Of a stretch of DNA of 44,127 nt, positions 38,422-44,127 are shown piece by piece (positions within the stretch are counted from its first letter, which is position 1; each line of letters starts with the position of its first letter). A model generated the notes under the pieces. It was not told the origin of the DNA, ran no database searches, and was given only the letters and a program-made list of their open reading frames with translations. The translations under genes were made by a program, and so were the position numbers. The stretch comes from Vampirovibrio sp. (GTDB lineage: Bacteria > Cyanobacteriota > Vampirovibrionia > Vampirovibrionales > Vampirovibrionaceae), in assembly GCA_027448865.1 (NCBI GenBank), contig DAIDMR010000329.1:1-44127 (forward strand), in the 5' to 3' direction.

Positions 38422-38967
38422 CTACCAGTAGCCACGAACGGTGGTGCCACTGGAAGCGCTGCGGGAAGAGCGGCTTTCATAGTAGCGAGGCTCTGGCTTG
38501 GCGGCAGGCTCCTGGTAGGCCACTTTCTGGTTCTCGATGACCTGCTGCAGGGTACTGCCCCAAGCAGCAAACTGCTCTTTGGAAGCGGAAGAGACATTCG
38601 GAACCTGACCTTCCATGCGGCCATTCAAATCCCACTCGGCCACGGTAGCGCCATCGGCGTCCACCACCTTGTAGGCATCACCAGCCTTGTAGGGAACGGT
38701 CACGGTGTTGTTGGAAACCAGGGGAATGTACTGGCCATCGTTACCATTGAAAAACAGGGCCTTACCGGTGTTGTTGATAATGTGGAAAGAAACCTGATCT
38801 TTGGTGATGGGGGCAACAATAGCCGGACTCAGGTTGGAGACCGACGGGTTGGAATTCACTTTAATCTCAAACGTGGCGTAAGGGCCCTCTTCTGCGAATA
38901 CATTCGCCGGAACCATGGCCACAGCAACAGCGGCGGCCAACAGGGCGCCTTTGAAAAAACGATTCAT
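38422..38967 (-). CDS. Hypothetical secreted protein
   Basis: ATG 38967; signal peptide MNRFFKGALLAAAVAVAMVPANVFAEEG. Confidence 0.75.
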   Translation of the reverse strand: MNRFFKGALLAAAVAVAMVPANVFAEEGPYATFEIKVNSNPSVSNLSPAIVAPITKDQVSFHIINNTGKALFFNGNDGQYIPLVSNNTVTVPYKAGDAYKVVDADGATVAEWDLNGRMEGQVPNVSSASKEQFAAWGSTLQQVIENQKVAYQEPAAKPEPRYYESRSSRSASSGTTVRGYW

Positions 38968-39244
38968 TTGATTCTCCTTCAACAAATAACTCAACCAAAT
39001 CACACAACGAAAAAGTGATTCTGCAAAGCAAAATGCCCTGCCCAATTACAAACTAAACTGCCAAACGTACATCACTCAATAATTCAATTAAAAATATCAT
39101 AACACACTTTCAGCAAGGGCCTTTTCACCCTTTACAAGCCCTTACATTTCAGACAGAAACAGCCCTGCTCCCCATTTTGCAAATCCGGAATTTAGAGATA
39201 CGCTTACGAGATACGAATCATCGTCATCCCTTAAAGGAGTTTCC

Positions 39245-39997
39245 ATGCCAGCCAGTTCTTCCACCCACCTTCAGGGGCAAGTCGCCATTATCACCGGGGC
39301 CAGCCAGGGCATTGGGCAAGCCATCGCCCACCATCTGGCCCCCTTGGGGATTCATCTGGTTTTATGCGCCCGCAACGTGGAAAAATTAGCTCAACTCTCC
39401 CACGATTTGGCGCTGGCCCACCCCAACGTGCAAACCCTCCCCCTGGCCTGCGATGTGCGAGATGTCGAACAGGTGCAACGGGTCATTGAAACCACCCAGA
39501 AAACCTTCGGTAAAATTGATGTCCTGATCAACAACGCTGGCGTGGCGGCCAAATTGGGCCTGCTTCAGGAAATGAGCATTGCCGATATCGATCGCACCAT
39601 TGATACCAACCTGAAAGGGGCCATTTACTTTATGCACGGAGTGTTGCCGGTCATGGTGCAACAGACGGGCGGCATTATCATCAACATCAACTCGGTGGCC
39701 GGAAAAACCGCTTACCCCTTCTGGGGCGTCTACGATGCCTCCAAATTTGGCCTGTACGCCATTACCGAGGCCGTGGCCGAAGAGCAGCGCAGCAACAACA
39801 TCAAGGTCATTGGCATCTATCCCGGCGCGGTGGATACCGCCATCTGGCAAGGGCTGCACACCGATGACGCCGCACCAAAACGGGAAGGTATGCTGGACCC
39901 GGAACACGTGGCCGAAGCGGTGACCTATATCCTGAACCAGCCGGAGAAAGTGTTCATCAAGGATTTGACCCTGACCCCCCTCAAGCCACTGGTATAG
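39245..39997 (+). CDS. Short-chain dehydrogenase/reductase
   Basis: VAIITGASQGIGQAIAHHLA, NNAGVAAKLG, NSVAGKTAYPFWGVYDASKFGL. Confidence 0.95.
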   Translation: MPASSSTHLQGQVAIITGASQGIGQAIAHHLAPLGIHLVLCARNVEKLAQLSHDLALAHPNVQTLPLACDVRDVEQVQRVIETTQKTFGKIDVLINNAGVAAKLGLLQEMSIADIDRTIDTNLKGAIYFMHGVLPVMVQQTGGIIININSVAGKTAYPFWGVYDASKFGLYAITEAVAEEQRSNNIKVIGIYPGAVDTAIWQGLHTDDAAPKREGMLDPEHVAEAVTYILNQPEKVFIKDLTLTPLKPLV

Positions 39998-40015
39998 AGA
40001 CTTGTATAGAGGCAG

Positions 40016-40090
40016 TCAATCGGGTGTGTTTCTCTTCATAAGCAAGTAGAAATGATCAGGCATCAAATTCCAGTGAGCGACGTTTAAACC
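40016..40090 (-). pseudogene. Possible relic of a REP-associated (Y1) transposase
   Basis: VAHWNLMPDHFYLLMKRNTPD resembles the Y1 transposase LMPNHfHLL motif; nothing similar continues on either side. Confidence 0.35.
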
Positions 40091-40124
40091 ATCGTTCATC
40101 GCCCCACTGGAAGCCCCCTGTACC

Positions 40125-40916
40125 ATGCCCTTTGCCTCTCTCTTTTTCGTGCCCGACAGAATATCCGCCACTTTGACGGGACTCCTCAACCGACCAACCC
40201 CCAATCCAAATCGGGAAAAATCTTTTGCCGTGCTTCGGGAGACCTGCCAAACCCTACAGCGTCAAACAACACGTTGGCTGAGCGGGGCATTGATTGTACT
40301 GGGTCTCTGCACCCTCTACGATCAGGGGGTGGGAGATGGCAAACTCCCCAGCTTCAATGATCTATCCGGTATCCGGGAAATCCGGAGCGCAGCCCGACAA
40401 AACAGCTCCCGGAACCTGAAAGCCCCCGCCAACTGGCAACCCCTCTCCGGCGGTCGCAGCCTGCTACTGGCCCTTTCCCCGCCATTGGCGCACTGGTTGT
40501 ATCAACTGCATCATCAGCGAAAAATTGTTTATGTAACCCCTGCGCACTGGCAGTCTGCTTACGGACAATCTTCAGAGACCCCCCTGTTGGCCGCCTATGA
40601 GCCGTGGAGCGGGAAGCTTTATATTGGCACGGCTTTTTGGGCCCTGGACGACGGGGAAAAAGCGGCTATTTTGGCCCATGAGTATCGCCACGCCCGGCAA
40701 AACTGGCCCAAAGTGATCAGTCATCGGCTGGCCCAATGGTTGATCCACGGACAATTGCAATACCACACCCCGCTAGAGAGCGAGGCCTTTGACTATGAGC
40801 GTCAGGCCCGGGCCGCATTGGGCCTGTCTCCACTAACAGCCCAACGATCGCCCCAGGGCAAACAGTGGCATCGTGCCGCCATGCAGACAGGCAATCCGGA
40901 CGGACAAGGCGTATAA
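40125..40916 (+). CDS. Hypothetical membrane-anchored HExxH metallopeptidase-like protein
   Basis: AAILAHEYRHARQNW (HEYRH) with downstream ESEAFDYERQA; hydrophobic LSGALIVLGLCTLY segment. Confidence 0.55.
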   Translation: MPFASLFFVPDRISATLTGLLNRPTPNPNREKSFAVLRETCQTLQRQTTRWLSGALIVLGLCTLYDQGVGDGKLPSFNDLSGIREIRSAARQNSSRNLKAPANWQPLSGGRSLLLALSPPLAHWLYQLHHQRKIVYVTPAHWQSAYGQSSETPLLAAYEPWSGKLYIGTAFWALDDGEKAAILAHEYRHARQNWPKVISHRLAQWLIHGQLQYHTPLESEAFDYERQARAALGLSPLTAQRSPQGKQWHRAAMQTGNPDGQGV

Positions 40917-41000
40917 TAAACAGGGGGGTCAACAGAAAAAAATCGAAGCTGATTTCGACTTTCTGACCGGCCCGGCTATGTTGAATGGGGACTGAGCGCT

Positions 41001-42701
41001 ATGAGTATCGCACCTGCCATCGAAAACGATTCCGCCTTTCTGGACGCGCTGGAAGAAGCGTTTGCCAGCTCGAACAAAGATTTTGCCAGAGCCTACTATC
41101 TGTTTGCCACGGCCAAACTGGCAGAGACCTACAATTCGCAGGAAATTTACGCCAAGTACCCCATTCTCAGCGATGAGGCCACCTTTCATCGCCTCAAAAA
41201 ACTATACGACCAAAACCCGCAGCACGAAGAAACCAAGCGTTTATTCACCTCGGTGCTGGGCACCTATATTGGCAGCCAACTGGCCGCCCTGTCGGATGCG
41301 TTTCAGAACGCCAAGAATCAGCTAAAAATTCAGGTGGGCGATCTGGGGCTAAAAAATGGCAACGGGGAACGCATTGAAGAGCTCTTGTATGAAGATGTCT
41401 CGGAATGGTTGAAAAAAACCGCCAACAAAGCCACCCGGCAAGCCTTGTACGATCGCATGGCTCAGGCCTACACCGACAATCTGTCCGGCAAGTTTATTGA
41501 ACTGTTTGAAAAAGAAAATCGCCTGCTGGCAGCCTTGGGCTACCACAACGTCATTGACTTCTACAGCCACACCAGCGGCCACGACCTGAAAAAGCTGGGA
41601 GACAACGGCAAAAAACTGGTCACGGAGACCCAGGCCCTCTACACCCGCTTGATGGGACAGCATTATCAAGCGGTCACCGGGCTGGATTTTGCCACTGCGG
41701 CCACCCGCGCCGATATTTCCTATGTCCTGCACGGACACGCCTCCCCGGAGATGGACGCCATTAACCGGCAATTCCCGCAAAGCAAGCTGGTGCCGTTGGC
41801 CACCCAAACCTTTGACGGCCTGGGGCTGGATTTTTCCACCATCGCCCAACCCGCGGATTTCGAAAATCGGGACGCCTACGAGCAGGCCGTGGTTCAAAAA
41901 ACGGATCAGTTCGACCGCAGCCAGCCAGCCTTACGCCGCATTCTTCTGGATATCGCCAACCGGGAAGGCAAGCGATCCAGAGCGTATGTATACCCCGCAG
42001 CAGTGCCCGCTGAAATCTATCTGTCAGTCAAACCCGAGGGGGGGCTGGATGATTACTCGGCCTTTTTCCATGAATCTGGTCATGCCCAGCACTTTGCCTA
42101 CGAAAAACCGGAACTCAGCTTCGCCATGGCCTTAATGGGCAACAACACCACCACGGAAAGCTATGCCTACCTGTTCCAGAATCTGTTTATGAACGCCCAC
42201 TGGCTGACCCACATGGCAGGACTGACGCCGGAGCAGGCCCAATTGGCGGTTCAACGGCGCGCCCTGGAAGATTTATACATGCTGCGCCGCTATGCCAGCA
42301 AAATGCAGTTTGAGTTAGCCCTGTTTGCGGATGTCAATGAGCCGGGTTACACCCTGAGCGACAAAGGGGCCATTTATGCCGGGTTGCTGAGCCTGGGCTG
42401 CGGCTTTAAATACGATGCTGAAGGCTGGACCCGCGATGTGGACGCCGGGTTTTACGTGGCCGACTACTTTACGGCCTGGAGCCTGGAAGCCCAGCTCAGA
42501 GAGTACCTGTGCCAGCACTTTGGCACCCCGGGAACAAACGGGGAAGACTGGTACGCCAACCCCAAAGCGGGCGCCTTTCTGAAAGCCCTGTGGGCTGATG
42601 GGAATTTGCCCCAGCAAGCGTTAAGCGATCGCTTGGGCTATCACGATCCAACGGATTTAGAGCCACTGCTGCGGTTTATGAATACCCACTTGCAAGAATA
42701 G
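41001..42701 (+). CDS. M3 family oligoendopeptidase
   Basis: FFHESGHAQHFAYEKPELSFAMALMGNNTTTESYAYLFQNL: HESGH zinc motif of M3 peptidases. Confidence 0.9.
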   Translation: MSIAPAIENDSAFLDALEEAFASSNKDFARAYYLFATAKLAETYNSQEIYAKYPILSDEATFHRLKKLYDQNPQHEETKRLFTSVLGTYIGSQLAALSDAFQNAKNQLKIQVGDLGLKNGNGERIEELLYEDVSEWLKKTANKATRQALYDRMAQAYTDNLSGKFIELFEKENRLLAALGYHNVIDFYSHTSGHDLKKLGDNGKKLVTETQALYTRLMGQHYQAVTGLDFATAATRADISYVLHGHASPEMDAINRQFPQSKLVPLATQTFDGLGLDFSTIAQPADFENRDAYEQAVVQKTDQFDRSQPALRRILLDIANREGKRSRAYVYPAAVPAEIYLSVKPEGGLDDYSAFFHESGHAQHFAYEKPELSFAMALMGNNTTTESYAYLFQNLFMNAHWLTHMAGLTPEQAQLAVQRRALEDLYMLRRYASKMQFELALFADVNEPGYTLSDKGAIYAGLLSLGCGFKYDAEGWTRDVDAGFYVADYFTAWSLEAQLREYLCQHFGTPGTNGEDWYANPKAGAFLKALWADGNLPQQALSDRLGYHDPTDLEPLLRFMNTHLQE

Positions 42702-42850
42702 GGCGCGATAGGAGAAATGGTCATAAAGGTTTAATTTCTGATAAACTAATCCATAAAAAGTATATTCAGATAAATAGCCTTGCGATTCCGCATGCTTCTG
42801 AAAACCTTAAAACAGCCAAAACCCCCAGGGAAAGTGATTCAACACGTATT

Positions 42851-43786
42851 ATGCTTGCCATCAAAAGCCAAAATGGCGCTTTGCTGCTGGAAATCGCCGC
42901 TGAAAATCTGCTTTACGCGGATTTAAGCGGTCAAGAGCTGCCGAATGCGGAATTCTGTCACTCCGTGCTGTTTAATTCCAATCTCTCGGGGGCCAATCTT
43001 GCCAATGCCAATTTTCGGGGTGCCAACCTGGGCAACAGCACTCTAAAAGAGGCGAATTTAAGCAAAGCCATTTTCAAAGGGGCCAAACTGGAGGGCGCCA
43101 ACCTGAGCAGCGCCATGCTGGAGAAAGCCAACCTGTCCACCGCGCACTGCGTAAAAACCAACTTTACCAGCGCCAATTTGCGGCTGGCCGATCTCAGCCA
43201 ATCCGATTTTGGACAGGCCACTTTGGTCAAAGCTTACCTGGAAATGGCCGAACTGTGGGAGGGCAAGTTTGCCCACGCCAATTTTACGGAAGCCCATCTG
43301 GTCAAAGCCAACTTTTTAAAGGCACAGGCCCACTCTGCCGTATTTGTTCAGGCCAACATGGACAAAGCCGACCTGGAGATGGCCCAGATGGGCTGGGCCG
43401 ATCTGACTCAGGCCAGCCTGCAGGGAGCCTTGATGCGGAACGCCAAGTTCCCTTCAGCCATCCTTCACCGGGCCAACTTACAGCAGGCCAACCTGAACCA
43501 GGCCCAATTCACCCAGGCCAGTCTATGCGACGCTTCCCTCCAGGGCGTTAAAGCCTTTCAGACCAATTTCAGCCAGGCCAATTTAAAAGGGGCCGATCTC
43601 AGCAGGGCGTCTCTGCAAGGGGCGATTTTCACCCTGGCGAATCTGGAAAACACCAATCTCAAAGGGGCTGACCTGCAAGGGGCCATCCTGAAAGGGGCCA
43701 AATACAACGACAACACCGTCTTTCCAAACGATATCAAACCGGAACAACAAGGCCTGATTTACGTAAAACTCATTGAACAAAATTAA
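42851..43786 (+). CDS. Pentapeptide-repeat protein
   Basis: ANFRGANLGNSTLKEANLSKAIFKGAKLEGANLSSAMLEKANL...; C-terminal GAKYNDNTVFP. Confidence 0.93.
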   Translation: MLAIKSQNGALLLEIAAENLLYADLSGQELPNAEFCHSVLFNSNLSGANLANANFRGANLGNSTLKEANLSKAIFKGAKLEGANLSSAMLEKANLSTAHCVKTNFTSANLRLADLSQSDFGQATLVKAYLEMAELWEGKFAHANFTEAHLVKANFLKAQAHSAVFVQANMDKADLEMAQMGWADLTQASLQGALMRNAKFPSAILHRANLQQANLNQAQFTQASLCDASLQGVKAFQTNFSQANLKGADLSRASLQGAIFTLANLENTNLKGADLQGAILKGAKYNDNTVFPNDIKPEQQGLIYVKLIEQN

Positions 43787-43822
43787 TCACTGCCTAGCGG
43801 AAGGATCTTGCCAAGATCGCTC

Positions 43823-44127
43823 CTAGGCGGAGGCGACCTGACAATACAGATCCGGTAAATTGTCCCGCTTACGCTCGTCAAAAGGCTGGTGAGACAAATA
43901 GCGCTCAATATACCCCCCCCCAAACAACTGCCTGAACGCTGTATCGTAAAAGGCAGCAATCTGGCCCGGGGTAATGGCGGATTGAGCAGTATGCAACGTC
44001 ACTTTCAAACTTCTAGCGGCGTAATCCAACCACTCCACTCGGCCCAACACCGGCGGGGAGTTGTAGCGAATCTTCACCATCAAGTCTTGCGGGAAGGCGT
44101 TCGGTTCGTCCCGTCCGGGGACTAGCC
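43823..44127 (-). CDS. mnmA: tRNA-specific 2-thiouridylase MnmA, C-terminal part (runs off window)
   Basis: FPQDLMVKIRYNSPPVLGRVE...VTLHTAQSAITPGQIAAFYD; frame stays open to the window edge. Confidence 0.75.
   Translation of the reverse strand, partial: LVPGRDEPNAFPQDLMVKIRYNSPPVLGRVEWLDYAARSLKVTLHTAQSAITPGQIAAFYDTAFRQLFGGGYIERYLSHQPFDERKRDNLPDLYCQVASA

Noticed and set aside
42958-43297. Minus-strand ORFs inside the second pentapeptide gene
   Set aside because: Same antisense periodicity artefact.

Overview
This 44.1-kb window reads as ordinary bacterial chromosome. The mix of genes (FliY-type FliN, MurJ, FabI, CCA transferase, cyanobacterial-type metallothionein, pentapeptide-repeat proteins) fits a Cyanobacteria/Melainabacteria (Vampirovibrionia)-like genome, but that taxonomic guess is inference only. 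Recognised content: a truncated PBP1A, a DUF366 protein, RNase P RNA, EngB, FabI, metallothionein, two pentapeptide-repeat proteins, a flagellar block motA-motB-fliL-fliM-fliY, acyl-CoA dehydrogenase, proline dehydrogenase, MurJ, a BioD-like protein, CCA-adding/poly(A) polymerase, UbiX, Opp/Dpp permeases, PabA/TrpG, Prs, DinB, an SDR, M3 oligoendopeptidase and the MnmA C-terminus. I saw no tRNA, CRISPR array or intact IS element. Most notable non-coding signal: two copies (15043-15190 and about 33052-33200) of a ~148-nt palindrome-closed element. Their 102-nt cores align without gaps at about 75% identity, their outer arms differ in sequence yet self-pair in each copy, and each copy starts exactly at a stop codon. 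Other leads: a 42-aa protein missing from the ORF track that is paralogous to the N-terminal module of its neighbour; three Fur-like boxes at 29-30 bp spacing upstream of an unknown membrane protein; a (GA)19 tract at a gene start; tandem ATGA-coupled mini-ORFs ahead of the CCA transferase; a consensus promoter giving an apparently leaderless mRNA; and a 38-nt exact inverted copy of internal PBP sequence at the left edge, probably a chimeric contig end.
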